Of a stretch of 64,000 nt of DNA, positions 1 through 10,868 are shown one piece after another (within the stretch, counting starts at the first letter, position 1; each line of letters opens with the position of its first letter). The notes under the pieces are model-generated. The model worked only from the letters and a program-made list of their open reading frames with translations. It was not told the origin of the DNA and did not search any database. The position numbers and the translations under genes are program-made. This DNA comes from Paraburkholderia phenazinium (GTDB taxonomy: Bacteria > Pseudomonadota > Gammaproteobacteria > Burkholderiales > Burkholderiaceae), in contig NZ_FNCJ01000004.1 of the NCBI RefSeq assembly GCF_900100735.1, positions 188,019 through 252,018 on the forward strand. Direction: 5' to 3'.

Positions 1-1
1 T

Positions 2-1402
<1,401 letters not shown>

Positions 1403-1470
1403 ATCTGGCGGCAGCCTCTCCCCTTGAGGCCGCTGTGACCAGTGAGCCGCGAAGGCCAGCTTCAATACGA

Positions 1471-1497
1471 AAAGCCGCTCATGGAAGCGGCTTTTTT
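1471..1497 (+). terminator. Rho-independent terminator after the ABC exporter
   Basis: Nine-base-pair stem AAAGCCGCT/AGCGGCTTT (1471-1479 with 1486-1494), six-base loop, T-run at 1492-1497. It lies between the convergent exporter and otsA genes. The + side has the better T-run, so it mainly ends the exporter transcript and may also help stop otsA. Confidence 0.8.
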
Positions 1498-1563
1498 CAT
1501 CTTCGGGAGACAAGGGGCTGCGAGCGAACCGAGCCGACCCGCCTCAGCCTTACTCTTACGTCG

Positions 1564-3003
1564 TCAACCTGCCAGCGGCTCGCGGGCCGCGAGCGCCGCG
1601 TCGTCGTCCTCGGCGAGCGCACCCGCCGCCTGCAGATCGCGCATGAAGTTATCGCGCCACACCGACACATTGTTCTCGCGCAGCCGCGCCATCATGTCCT
1701 GGTAGCGGGACTGACGCTCGGCGAGCGGCATCGACAAGCCTTTCGCCAGCGCCTCGGCCATTCCGTCGATATCGACCGGGTTGACGATCAGCGCGCCATC
1801 CAGCTCCTGCGCCGCGCCCGCGAAGCGCGACAGCACCAGCACGCCCGGATCTTCGGGGTCCTGGGCCGACACGTACTCCTTGGCGACGAGGTTCATGCCG
1901 TCGCGCAACGGCGTCACGAAGCCGACGTGCGCCGTGCGAAACAGTGCCGCCAGCACCGGCCGTTCATATTGACGGTGGATGTAGAGAATCGGCGCCCAGT
2001 CGAGTTCGGCGAAACGGCCGTTGATGCGGCCCGACTCGCCCTCGAGCTGCAAGCGGATGTCCTGATACGCGTTCAGGTCAGCTCGCGTCGGCGGCGCGAT
2101 CTGCAGGAACGACACCTTGTTGCGCTGCGCCGGCGCATGTTCGAGCAGCCGCTCGAAGGCTCGAAACCGTTCCACCAGCCCTTTCGAATAGTCGAGCCGG
2201 TCGACGCTCATGATCAGCTTGCGCGAATGCAGCGTGGCCTTCATGGTGCGCACCGGCTTGCCGCGCTCGCCCGCCTTAGCGAGTTCCGCAATCTCATCCG
2301 GATAAACGCCGATCGGGTACGCCGACGCCTTCAAGGTCCGCCCGAACGCCTGCACGACGCTCGGCCCCTCAGCGGGCGTCTGAACCGCGCCGTTCGCCTC
2401 GTTGACGATGTAGTCGCAAAACGCCCGCAGGTCGGGGGCAGTCTGGAAACCGAGCAGGTCGAACGAGCACAGCGCCTCGACCAGTTCGCGATGCGGCGGC
2501 ACCGCCAGCAGCACCTGCGAGGCCGGAAACGGGATATGCAGAAAGAAGCCGATACGGTTCTTCACGCCAGCCGCACGCAAGGCCTGCGCGAACGGAATCA
2601 GGTGATAGTCGTGCACCCAGATCACGTCATCTTGGCGGAGCAAGGGCACAAGCTGCTGGGCAAGCCAGGTATTGACACGACAATAGCCGCCGAAGTCGTG
2701 CCGGTCGTACTGCAGCAGGTCGGCGCGGTAATGGAACGCCGGCCACAAGGTGGCGTTCGAAAAGCCGCGGTAGTACTGGTCGTAGTCGCGCCGCATCAGC
2801 GGGATGGTGGCGAACGTCACGGGACCGCGCTCTTCCACGCTGATCTGCGGCTGCCCGGAGGCGAGCACCTCGCCGCTCCAGCCGAACCACATGCCGCCGG
2901 TTTCCTTCAGCGCATCGTAGACGCCGACTGCCAGACCGCCGGCCGCCGGGCCACCTTCCGAGATCGGCGCGACCCGGTTCGATACGATAATCAGTCGACT
3001 CAT
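1564..3003 (-). CDS. otsA: Trehalose-6-phosphate synthase
   Basis: Cytoplasmic GT20 glycosyltransferase joining UDP-glucose and glucose-6-phosphate into trehalose-6-phosphate. The 479 residues match the usual family length. Family motifs are all present: N-terminal SNRV and GGLAVGV, WVHDYHLIP, RLDYSKGLVERF, and DGMNLVAKEYV near the C terminus. The ATG at 3003 begins MSRLIIVSNRV, exactly at the family N terminus. It follows otsB by 55 bases on the same strand, so the two form an otsB-otsA unit making trehalose as an osmotic and desiccation protectant. Nothing abnormal is seen. Confidence 0.96.
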   Translation of the reverse strand: MSRLIIVSNRVAPISEGGPAAGGLAVGVYDALKETGGMWFGWSGEVLASGQPQISVEERGPVTFATIPLMRRDYDQYYRGFSNATLWPAFHYRADLLQYDRHDFGGYCRVNTWLAQQLVPLLRQDDVIWVHDYHLIPFAQALRAAGVKNRIGFFLHIPFPASQVLLAVPPHRELVEALCSFDLLGFQTAPDLRAFCDYIVNEANGAVQTPAEGPSVVQAFGRTLKASAYPIGVYPDEIAELAKAGERGKPVRTMKATLHSRKLIMSVDRLDYSKGLVERFRAFERLLEHAPAQRNKVSFLQIAPPTRADLNAYQDIRLQLEGESGRINGRFAELDWAPILYIHRQYERPVLAALFRTAHVGFVTPLRDGMNLVAKEYVSAQDPEDPGVLVLSRFAGAAQELDGALIVNPVDIDGMAEALAKGLSMPLAERQSRYQDMMARLRENNVSVWRDNFMRDLQAAGALAEDDDAALAAREPLAG

Positions 3004-3058
3004 GAAGCGCGGTTTCCGTGCAGAAGAACGTTCGGAATGAAGCGGGACGCAGCGCGTA

Positions 3059-3808
3059 TCATGCGCCGCGTGCTACGGTGACGACGCCGTCGAGCCAGGC
3101 CAGCAAGGCGCCGACCGACTCGAGCCGCGAGCGCGCAATGGTATCGCCGGGCCCGACCTTGATCGACACGCCGCCACGCTCGTTGACGACCGCGAAGCCC
3201 TTTTCGTCCGTGAGGTCGTCGCCGGCGAACACCGGCCGGCGGCCGGTGAACGGCGGCTCGTCCAGGAAGGCCCGCACGGCGCGCCCCTTGTCGACATCTT
3301 TCGGTTTGATCTCGTAGACCATCTTGCCGGGCTGCAGGACGTAGGCGCCGGGATAGTCGGCCACCAGCCGCTCGGTGACCGTGCGCGCCACCGGCTCGCG
3401 CTCCGGCGCATTGCGGTAGTGCAGCGCGAGCGCCGCGCCCTTGATTTCAAGCAGCATGCCGGGGTGCGCGTTGACCACCTCGGCCAGCACCTGCTCCATG
3501 CGCAACAGGCGCTCGTCGTGAAAGCCGATCCGTTGGGTGTCGCCGTTCGCATCGCGGCGCTCTGCGCCATGCAGCCCGGCGATGGGCAAATCGGGCATGC
3601 CGAGGAACGCATCGATGCTGTCGATGCCGCGGCCCGACACGATCGCCACCGCGCCGTTAGTCAGGCGGCGCAGCTCGGTGAGCAGCGTGATGACCTCGGG
3701 TTGCACCAGCACACCGTCGGGTGTGGGGGCCAGTTCGACAAGCGTGCCGTCGAAATCGAAGAAAAATGCCGTCTCGCTGGGAGACAGAACAGCCGGAAGT
3801 GCTTGCAT
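3059..3808 (-). CDS. otsB: Trehalose-6-phosphate phosphatase
   Basis: HAD-superfamily phosphatase converting trehalose-6-phosphate to trehalose, the second step after OtsA. It has the HAD nucleophile motif DFDGTL near residue 20 and the metal-binding motif GDDLTDE near the C-terminal third. I start it at ATG 3808 (MQALPAVLS, 249 aa), which fits the family. An in-frame start at 3868 would add 20 basic residues and is less likely. First gene of the otsB-otsA operon. Confidence 0.93.
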   Translation of the reverse strand: MQALPAVLSPSETAFFFDFDGTLVELAPTPDGVLVQPEVITLLTELRRLTNGAVAIVSGRGIDSIDAFLGMPDLPIAGLHGAERRDANGDTQRIGFHDERLLRMEQVLAEVVNAHPGMLLEIKGAALALHYRNAPEREPVARTVTERLVADYPGAYVLQPGKMVYEIKPKDVDKGRAVRAFLDEPPFTGRRPVFAGDDLTDEKGFAVVNERGGVSIKVGPGDTIARSRLESVGALLAWLDGVVTVARGA

Positions 3809-3868
3809 CTGTTTATCTTGCCTTTCAGCCGCTCGCAGCCGCAAAAGTGTGCGCATCTTACCGCGCAT

Positions 3869-4186
3869 CCCGCTATTTTTCGGGAAAGTAAGCCTGAGTG
3901 CAACGCCAGCATGGGAATCCGCCTGCGCTGCGCAAAAATTCCGTTCAAAATCCGCACACTACGGCTTCAGACGGCTTTCACGGTTGTGCGTCAAATTGCC
4001 CGCTCATGCCGGCGTTCAGGGGTGGCGTATGACGGTGCGCAGCAATTTGCGATACAGTCCCAGCCACGTTGGCGGGTCCGGGCGCGAACCATTAAGGGCC
4101 GTTGCGCGCCATTGAGCGCCCGCAAGCGGTACTGGCGCCATCGTATGCACGCCGTCGCCCGCGCGCCCTCTTAAATCGAGTCATGG
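3869..4186. other. Intergenic region between divergent otsB and sco
   Basis: Together with the flanking untranslated parts this is about 450 bases (3809-4261) separating divergent otsBA and sco genes, so it must hold promoters for both. I see no convincing -35/-10 pair, hairpin or repeat. Open frames here are unconvincing out-of-frame extensions of the neighbouring genes. Confidence 0.5.
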
Positions 4187-4261
4187 ATGCCTGCTTTGTT
4201 CCCCAGAATTTCACATCAAAGGGTGCAACCGGATACCGCGTCGCAGAGCGTGCGAGGCCCA

Positions 4262-4888
4262 ATGCGCGTCGAGCAGCGCCTCCGACAGGCCGCGCTGCCG
4301 CGGTTGCTCGCGTTCTGCGCCGCGATGGCGCTGGGTCTGCTCGCCGGATGTACGCACAAGGAAGAGCCGTGGCATCTGACGAATGTCACCGGCCATCTGC
4401 CCGATCTCGACTTCTCGCTCGTTCGCGATGACGGCAAGCCGGTTACCGGCGAGGCCTTCAAGGGCGACACCGCGCTCGTCTACTTCGGCTACACGCACTG
4501 CCCGGATGTCTGCCCCGAAACCATGGCGCGCCTGATGCAGGTGCTCGCCAAGCTCGGCCCGCAAGCGCAAAAGGTGCGCATCCTGTTCATTACCGTCGAC
4601 CCGGCACGCGATACCCCCAAGGCGCTGCACGACTACGTCGGCGCCTTCGACGCCGAGCACGCCGTGGGGTTGACCGGCAGCGACCGGCAGATCGAGACGC
4701 TCGCGCGCCACTACCGGGTTGCCTACCAGATGGAGAAGCGCGACCCGAACGGCAGCTACGAAGTCACGCACAGCTCGGCCGTCTACGTCTTCGATGCGCA
4801 AGGCCACGCGCGTCTGCTCGCCACCGATCACGATTCGCCCGACGTGATCGCCGCCGATCTGCGTCGTATCATTGAAGACCATTCCTGA
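4262..4888 (+). CDS. SCO1/SenC/PrrC-type copper protein, lipoprotein
   Basis: Membrane-anchored periplasmic thioredoxin-fold protein. The family delivers copper to the CuA centre of cytochrome oxidase or acts as a thiol reductase for it. Start chosen at ATG 4262 (MRVEQRLRQ, 208 aa), which has a GAGG four bases upstream; an earlier in-frame ATG at 4187 would add 25 residues. A lipobox LLAG-C puts the lipidated Cys near residue 30. The copper site is complete: CPDVC (Cys80, Cys84) and the distal His near 170 (THSSAV). The next gene is a PCuAC copper chaperone, a common pairing for oxidase assembly. Confidence 0.93.
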   Translation: MRVEQRLRQAALPRLLAFCAAMALGLLAGCTHKEEPWHLTNVTGHLPDLDFSLVRDDGKPVTGEAFKGDTALVYFGYTHCPDVCPETMARLMQVLAKLGPQAQKVRILFITVDPARDTPKALHDYVGAFDAEHAVGLTGSDRQIETLARHYRVAYQMEKRDPNGSYEVTHSSAVYVFDAQGHARLLATDHDSPDVIAADLRRIIEDHS

Positions 4889-4950
4889 CGATGCGCAGCT
4901 TCGGGCCACGCCTCTTGCCAGCTTCCCCTCCTTTCCCTGACTTTGCGTTC

Positions 4951-5412
4951 ATGAACCTCAAGACCAAAACGCTCGCGGCTCTCGGCTGCGCAATTACCCT
5001 CTCGTTCGGCTTCGCCGCCACCGCCCAGGCGGCTGGCGCCGCGGCCATCAGCACCCAGCACGCATGGATCCGCTGGCTGCCGAACAACCTGCCGGCCGCC
5101 GGCTACGTGACGCTCGTCAACTCGAGCGACAAGCCGATCGACCTCACAGATATTTCGAGCGACGACTATCAGGGCGCGATGCTGCATCAGACGGTGTCGA
5201 ATGGCTCGACGCAGCAGATGGTGATGGTCGACAAGCTGACGGTGCCAGCGCACGGCCAGGTCTCGATCGCCCCGGGCGGCTATCACATCATGCTGGAGCA
5301 TGCGCAGCGCAAGGTTGCACCCGGCGACACCGTGCATCTGAAGCTGCAGTTCTCGGACGGCGAAACGCTCGATACGCCGTTCGCCGTCAAGTCGCCCGCG
5401 CAGGCCAACTGA
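4951..5412 (+). CDS. Periplasmic copper chaperone PCu(A)C
   Basis: Secreted cupredoxin-like chaperone (153 aa) that binds Cu(I) and passes it on during cytochrome oxidase assembly. ATG 4951 gives a clear signal peptide (MNLKTKTLAALG... cleaved after TAQA), so I prefer it to an upstream in-frame start at 4891. The copper-ligand pattern is visible: MLHQ in the middle, Met residues in QQMVMVD, and HIMLEH. It lies 62 bases after the Sco gene on the same strand, so one copper-handling operon is likely. It is convergent with the next gene, 14 bases away. Confidence 0.92.
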   Translation: MNLKTKTLAALGCAITLSFGFAATAQAAGAAAISTQHAWIRWLPNNLPAAGYVTLVNSSDKPIDLTDISSDDYQGAMLHQTVSNGSTQQMVMVDKLTVPAHGQVSIAPGGYHIMLEHAQRKVAPGDTVHLKLQFSDGETLDTPFAVKSPAQAN

Positions 5413-5426
5413 CGCCGCGCGAGATC

Positions 5427-5921
5427 TCAGGCCGCACGCATCCAGACGTGCGGAATGCCGTCTTCTTCATGCACCTCGGAGACCGGTACGAAGCCGAACG
5501 CGCCATAGAAGCCCTGCAGATGCGCCTGAGCATGCAGTCGCATCGGTACGCCGGGCCACTGCTCGGCAATATGCGCCACCGCGCGTTCCAGCATCTTGTT
5601 ACCGAGCCCCATGCCGCGGAAAGCCGCGGTCGTCAGCACACGGCCGATGCGGATGTCGGGATCGGTGTTGTCAGGCAGCAGCACGCGCAGGTAACCCGCC
5701 AGCTTCGGCTTGCCCTCGCCCGGACCGAACGCGAACAGATGCCACGCCTGCGTATCGAGGCCGTCGATATCGCCGTAGAGACAGTTCTGCTCAATCACGA
5801 ATACCTCGCTACGCGCGGCTAGCATCGCGTAGACCTCGGCAGTAGTCAGGTCGTCGAAGAATTTCCAGCGCCAGTCGAAAGACGGCTCTTGCATGCTGGT
5901 GGAGGGCTGCGGCTGGTTCAT
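5427..5921 (-). CDS. ElaA-type GNAT acetyltransferase
   Basis: Small GNAT-fold N-acetyltransferase of the ElaA group; the natural acceptor is not established for the family. It shows the ElaA opening (WRWKFFDDLTTAEVYAMLAARSEVF begins near residue 17) and the acetyl-CoA loop RGMGLGNKM. The C terminus FYGAFGFVPV is typical of GNATs. I start it at ATG 5921 (MNQPQPS, 164 aa). The next internal ATG, 27 bases downstream, begins at MQEPSFDW and is also possible. An upstream start at 5951 adds ten residues. Single gene. Confidence 0.85.
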   Translation of the reverse strand: MNQPQPSTSMQEPSFDWRWKFFDDLTTAEVYAMLAARSEVFVIEQNCLYGDIDGLDTQAWHLFAFGPGEGKPKLAGYLRVLLPDNTDPDIRIGRVLTTAAFRGMGLGNKMLERAVAHIAEQWPGVPMRLHAQAHLQGFYGAFGFVPVSEVHEEDGIPHVWMRAA

Positions 5922-6037
5922 GAGGAAGCGCGTCAATAGAGGGACGCCCATGCGGGCGACGGTTGCAGAATTATGCCGCGAATGCCGCGCGCGAGCATAG
6001 CAAGCTAGGCTTGCTAGATACGTCCCCCTTAACGCGT

Positions 6038-7108
6038 TTAAAAATTGATCGCTGATTTGATCGATTGAAGCGCGGCGTTGTTGAGGAAGATGGAGAAATT
6101 TTGCGCCGTTGTGCTGCCAGCCGACTGGGTCTGGAGCGGCGTACCGTCCTTGATCAGGTACCCGGTATAGATGGCGCCATTATTCTGGTAGAACACACGA
6201 TACTCGGGCGTCGCCGTCGACAACGCGGTGTTCGCGACCCAGGCACGTACTCCCGCCAAAGTCATGATCTGGCCGTCGGTGATCTGATAGGTCGTGCCGT
6301 CCGACGCGCTTGCGTAAGGGAAAAAACCCTCGAGCGTCGAGACGGTAGCCGAACACGGCGTGATGTTGACGCCCGTCGTCTGTGGTAAGACACAGTCACC
6401 CACGCCGACCGTATTGCCCACCACCTGCCTGACTGCCTTCACGTAGGACGAACCGGCTTGCCAGCTCGCCTGCTGGTTGTAGAGCGACTGGCCGTTATAG
6501 GTATTGGTCAGAATTCCGAAATTACTATTTGTCGCCAGCTCGCTCGGCGCGCTGGATAACAATCCTGACAAGGGCACAACCGTATAGCTCGTGCCGAGCA
6601 ACGACTCGACCACCGTCTTGCCGTCAGTGGCGAAATAGTTCTCCGATACGTTCTGCCCCGAGTAGCTGACTTGGGCCTGGTCGGGAATGGGCCTGACGTA
6701 GATCGTGCCGTTGATCAGATAACGGGCCGCGCCGCCGATGGACGGCATAGTCAGCGTCGATGCCTCCGACGTGTAGGTCACGGTGACGGTCTGCGGCCCA
6801 TTCGCTGCGCTTTGCGGAATGCTCGAATTGATGCTGTAAAAGTAGCTGCTCGGGCTCAGGGAGAGAGCACCCGTCGACGACGTCGTCAAACTCAGCGATC
6901 CTTGTAGCGTGTGCAATCCGCCATTGGATGCGAGCGCGACGCTTTCATAGCTCTGTTGGACCGCGCTGAGATTTGTCGCGGGCGAGCCGCTGAACAACGG
7001 GTTGCTCGATGAACTGCCACTGCCGCCGCCGCACCCGGCCACCAGAATGGCGGAAAGAGCCACCGCGATTGAATGCCGCCTCGTTGAAACCCCGATTGTG
7101 TGTTTCAT
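6038..7108 (-). CDS. Hypothetical Ser/Thr-rich lipoprotein
   Basis: I do not recognise a domain. From ATG 7108 (MKHTIGVS) there is a basic N region, a hydrophobic stretch and a lipobox LVAG-C (Cys26), followed by a Gly/Ser linker GGGSGSSSS. A lipid-anchored envelope protein is therefore likely. The remaining 320 residues are rich in Ser, Thr, Gly, Asn and Tyr with few charges, resembling surface beta-rich proteins. The start at 7168 would place 20 unrelated residues before the signal peptide. It sits alone, with about 165 bases up to the next gene. Confidence 0.75.
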   Translation of the reverse strand: MKHTIGVSTRRHSIAVALSAILVAGCGGGSGSSSSNPLFSGSPATNLSAVQQSYESVALASNGGLHTLQGSLSLTTSSTGALSLSPSSYFYSINSSIPQSAANGPQTVTVTYTSEASTLTMPSIGGAARYLINGTIYVRPIPDQAQVSYSGQNVSENYFATDGKTVVESLLGTSYTVVPLSGLLSSAPSELATNSNFGILTNTYNGQSLYNQQASWQAGSSYVKAVRQVVGNTVGVGDCVLPQTTGVNITPCSATVSTLEGFFPYASASDGTTYQITDGQIMTLAGVRAWVANTALSTATPEYRVFYQNNGAIYTGYLIKDGTPLQTQSAGSTTAQNFSIFLNNAALQSIKSAINF

Positions 7109-7275
7109 TTTGTTCTGTGTTTTCTTTCGATTTGAATGGTTCGATCCGAAAACACCACACGGGTGCATCGATCGACTTCGACTTATATTCTGCGACGCGC
7201 CGTTGTAACCCGCGACGGCCCGGCAAGCTCACCGACTACCCCGTCAGCGCCAAAGCAGAAACATACCCGACTATG

Positions 7276-8025
7276 TCACCCGGCGCAAAGAATCGGCTCA
7301 GCAGCGCACTGCAGCCGTTCGATCAGATTGCCTGCGCCGTGCAAATGCAGCGCGCCAACCACCACCAAGGTGCGGACCGGCGTTTCCAGCATCTCCTGCA
7401 CACGCGGCGCCCAGGCGGCATTGCGCGCATCGAGAATTGCATTGCGCATGCCGGGCAGGCTGAACATCGGCGATTCGGCCGCCACGCTATAGACCGCCTG
7501 AAGATCGCGTTGCAGCCACGCCGACTGCATGCGTTCGAGTGTGCGTTGGGGCTCGGTCAGATCGGCGAGCAGCATTTCCAGCCCGCTACAGATTGTCGGC
7601 AAAGGAATCGATTCGAGCGAGGCCACCACCTCCTGCGCGGTCTCCAGAAACCGGTAGGGTTTCGCTTGCGCATCGCACTCTCGAACGAGCCGCGGCTCCA
7701 CGCCCTCCACGACCCGCTGACACAGCGTCGGCGCCGCCATCATGACCGCCCATGGCCGCAGATCGCCGAGCGGCGCCAAGGCACCAGCGGAAGGCCAGGA
7801 CGCGTCGAGCCGGCTCCACACCTCGGGCGCCAAGGCATGCTCGATCGACTGACCACCGTCACGCTTGAGGAACGGCAAGATAGCTTGAGCATCGGACTCG
7901 AAGACGAGCGTCTGCGCCCACTCGAACGCTTGCGATACCCAGCCAGGCATGCGCGGAGTAGCGGCGGAGAACAGATGCATCGAGCCAAGCACCCTGACCT
8001 GGGTGCCGGTGAGCTGAAAGTACAT
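7276..8025 (-). CDS. TraB/GumN family protein
   Basis: The family has a metalloprotease-like fold (TraB/Tiki/GumN) of mostly unknown bacterial role. The N-terminal GSMHLF and the C-terminal GALHLHG motif (VVVGALHLHGAGNLIE) are the two conserved metal-site blocks. At 249 aa it is a little short for the family and has no signal peptide, unlike GumN proteins, so it may act in the cytoplasm. ATG 8025 (MYFQLTG) is used. It is divergent from the diguanylate cyclase; the 266 bases between hold both promoters. Confidence 0.78.
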   Translation of the reverse strand: MYFQLTGTQVRVLGSMHLFSAATPRMPGWVSQAFEWAQTLVFESDAQAILPFLKRDGGQSIEHALAPEVWSRLDASWPSAGALAPLGDLRPWAVMMAAPTLCQRVVEGVEPRLVRECDAQAKPYRFLETAQEVVASLESIPLPTICSGLEMLLADLTEPQRTLERMQSAWLQRDLQAVYSVAAESPMFSLPGMRNAILDARNAAWAPRVQEMLETPVRTLVVVGALHLHGAGNLIERLQCAAEPILCAG

Positions 8026-8291
8026 GGAGGGAAGATCGGTGGCTCGGGAAATGCCCGACAGTATTTCATAGGCAATGGGCTACGGGTGAGCGTTGCGAAA
8101 CGCGTGCACTATAGCGCCAGTAGCGTGGGCGACGAACGGCCGCCCGGCTGCGAAAGCATCCTGCAAGGAAACGGCCGTCAAGATGCGTGTCGGAATGCCG
8201 ATATCCGGTCTATGCGTAATCGATATTCGCGCCCCTCATTGTAAAACGTACTTGGCCATGCGGCGCCGCGACGCTGTCCTCGGAGACCAGT

Positions 8292-9827
8292 TTGAGTTCG
8301 AATCGACCGCCCATCATCTGGCGCGCGATAGCTTTCGTGACGATCGTCTGCTTGTCGCTGATCGTACTCGACGGCTGGCGCAGCTGGAACGCCCGCGCGG
8401 TACAGCTTGGCGAGATGGACATTGCTGCCGCGAATCTCTCGCGCGCAATGGCGCAGCAGGCCGACGACACGTTCAAGGAAGCGGACACGGCACTGCTCGG
8501 TCTGGCTGAGCGCGTGGAGTTCGACGGAACCAGCGCGGCCGCCATGAAGCGGTTGCGTGGCATTCTGTTGATGCGCCGACAGCAATTGCCACAACTCGAC
8601 GGTCTGTTCGTCTACGACGCAAACGGCAACTGGCTCGTCAGCACTTCCTCGACCCCGCTGAACCGGTTCAACAATGCGGATCGCGAATACTTCATCTTTC
8701 ACAAACAGCACCGCGAAGCGGGTGTGCACATCGGCGTGCCGATCATCAGCCGGTCGAGCGGAAACTGGGTGATTCCGGTTTCCCGACGCATCGATAACGC
8801 CGACGGCAGTTTCGGCGGCGTGGTGCTGGCCACAGTCAATATCGCTTTTTTCAAACGTTTCTACGATACGCTGCAGATCGGCAACGCGGGGGCGGTCGCG
8901 CTCGTGCTCGATAGCGGCACCATGTTGATTCGGCGACCGTACGATACGAAACTGGTCGGCGCCAGCATGCGCGAAACTGAGTTGTACCGATCCTACCTCA
9001 CGCGCGGTCCGGTCGGCACCGCCTTCATCAAATCGGCGCAGGACGGGGTCACCCGCTTAAACAGCTATCGCAATCTGCAGGACTATCCGGTCTTCGTGGC
9101 CGCGGCATTGTCGAAGGACGAGATTTTGCATGAGTGGTGGCGCGACACCATCTGGCACTCAGCGGGGGTGCTGTGCCTGGTCGTCGTAGTGGCATTGTCC
9201 GGCTGGCATCTGGTCCGGCAAATCGAGCTGCGCATCCGCACCGAGGCGGAACTGATCAAGGCGCACGACTCGCTCGGGAGACTCAACCGGACCCTCGAAA
9301 TGCTCGCAATGCAAGATGGCTTGACGGGCCTTGCGAACCGCCGCCAATTCGACCTCACCTTGCACAACGAATTCAGCCACGCCATGCGTCAAGGGAGCGG
9401 CCTCGCGTTGATCATGATCGACGTCGACTGCTTCAAGCAATACAACGATACTTACGGACATGCCGCCGGCGATGAGTGCCTGCGCACCATCAGCCAGTTG
9501 ATCCGGAACCTGGCCGCACGCCGCCCGCGCGACCTCGCCGCACGCTATGGCGGCGAAGAGATTGCCGTGCTGCTGCCGGATACAGGCATCAAGGATGCGA
9601 TCGCCATCGCGGACACGATTCGCCACGCCATCCGCGATCTGGGACTCGAGCATCGGGGCAGCCCGGATGGCATCGTCACGATCAGTGCGGGAGTCGAGGC
9701 ACGCATCCCGATCATAGGCGCAGACGATCCGACCCAGCTAATCCAGGCAGCCGACAAGGCCTTGTATGAAGCTAAGCGCGAAGGACGGAATCGGGTGGTG
9801 GCGGCAACGAGAGGCGTGGCTCACTAG
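8292..9827 (+). CDS. Membrane-bound diguanylate cyclase with periplasmic sensor
   Basis: Makes cyclic di-GMP from two GTP in response to a periplasmic cue. Order: TM helix at about 8-28, extracytoplasmic dCache-like sensor at about 30-285, second TM helix near 285-307, and a GGDEF domain to the C terminus. The active-site loop reads GGEEI (RYGGEEIAVLLPDTG, near residue 420). An intact inhibitory I-site RPRD lies five residues before it, so product feedback is expected. The start is TTG 8292, with a GGAGA five to six bases upstream. Single gene; no phosphodiesterase domain. Confidence 0.93.
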   Translation: MSSNRPPIIWRAIAFVTIVCLSLIVLDGWRSWNARAVQLGEMDIAAANLSRAMAQQADDTFKEADTALLGLAERVEFDGTSAAAMKRLRGILLMRRQQLPQLDGLFVYDANGNWLVSTSSTPLNRFNNADREYFIFHKQHREAGVHIGVPIISRSSGNWVIPVSRRIDNADGSFGGVVLATVNIAFFKRFYDTLQIGNAGAVALVLDSGTMLIRRPYDTKLVGASMRETELYRSYLTRGPVGTAFIKSAQDGVTRLNSYRNLQDYPVFVAAALSKDEILHEWWRDTIWHSAGVLCLVVVVALSGWHLVRQIELRIRTEAELIKAHDSLGRLNRTLEMLAMQDGLTGLANRRQFDLTLHNEFSHAMRQGSGLALIMIDVDCFKQYNDTYGHAAGDECLRTISQLIRNLAARRPRDLAARYGGEEIAVLLPDTGIKDAIAIADTIRHAIRDLGLEHRGSPDGIVTISAGVEARIPIIGADDPTQLIQAADKALYEAKREGRNRVVAATRGVAH

Positions 9828-9933
9828 CTTGCGCGCGGTCCTCAGAGACCTGTAGCAACCGAAGGCGGGCGGGAACCCGATGCTCTGGCTTCGCGCGCGA
9901 ATGTCATTTGAAACGTTCAGAAGGCGCGATCCC

Positions 9934-10842
9934 GTGACAGACCTCTCCCTGCAGGATTTTCATCTTTTTGTACGACTCGCCGAGTCTCTGTCCGTCGCCG
10001 CGGTAGCGAGGGAACGCAATGAACATCCTAGCCAGGTATCGCGCGCTTTGTCGAGAATGGAGACTGAATGCGGTGTGCGCCTGTTTCATCGCAGCACTCA
10101 TGGACTGTCGCTCACTGATGACGGATGCATCTTTCTTGAACACGCCAAAACGATTGCGCAAGACGCGACCCGCCTGGCAGACGATCTGGCATCGCGCAGC
10201 AATCACGTATCGGGACTGGTCAGGATTAGCGTTGCATGCATCCTTGCCGAATACGTTCTGATCCCGAAGCTGCGCGACCTGGTGGATCGGCACCCTGAGC
10301 TCAACGTGAGTTTGCATATCTCCGATAGACAGGTTGATATGTCGACCGAAGGCATCGATATCGCAGTGAGAGCAGGCATCCCTCCGCGAGACACGCATGT
10401 GGCGCGTAAGCTCGGATCACATCGGAGGGCATTGTATGCGTCGCCCGCCTACCTGGCCGCTCGCGGAATTCCCCGCTCGCCACACGATCTGGTGCATCAT
10501 GATCTGATCGCCAATGCGGCAGTTAACGCCCACAACCAATGGCCATTTGACGGCGACGACGAATTCTCCACCTTGCCCGTTGCCGGGAGGATTCTTGCGG
10601 ACAATACGTCCGCGATCGTATCGCTCACGCGAGCAAACCTGGGGATTGGTCGAATCAACAAAGTCATCGGCGCGGAACTCGTGGCGCATGGAGCGCTGAC
10701 GCAGATCCTCGAAGACTACGAAGATACGACCGAGTTCGACATTGCGGCAGTAACGCTCGCGCCGAGAAATCGTGTTCCAAAGATCCGTGTCTGCCTGGAC
10801 TTTCTGTCTGAATGTTTCCGGGAGTTTAGGGAGCGTGCCTAA
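9934..10842 (+). CDS. LysR-type transcriptional regulator
   Basis: Winged-helix LysR regulator: HTH in the first 60 residues (FHLFVRLAESLSVAAVARE, SQVSRALSRME, GVRLFHRSTHGLSLT) followed by a periplasmic-binding-protein-like effector domain. GTG 9934 (VTDLSLQDFHLF, 302 aa) gives the normal N terminus; ATG 9901 and ATG 9880 would add 11 and 18 residues. The LDL-type opening and the SPAYLAARG segment are typical of the AaeR/DsdC-like group. Target unknown; the convergent GlcG/HbpS-like gene downstream is not an obvious target. Confidence 0.92.
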   Translation: MTDLSLQDFHLFVRLAESLSVAAVARERNEHPSQVSRALSRMETECGVRLFHRSTHGLSLTDDGCIFLEHAKTIAQDATRLADDLASRSNHVSGLVRISVACILAEYVLIPKLRDLVDRHPELNVSLHISDRQVDMSTEGIDIAVRAGIPPRDTHVARKLGSHRRALYASPAYLAARGIPRSPHDLVHHDLIANAAVNAHNQWPFDGDDEFSTLPVAGRILADNTSAIVSLTRANLGIGRINKVIGAELVAHGALTQILEDYEDTTEFDIAAVTLAPRNRVPKIRVCLDFLSECFREFRERA

Positions 10843-10868
10843 GATGGCATGACCCGGATCGGGCTGCT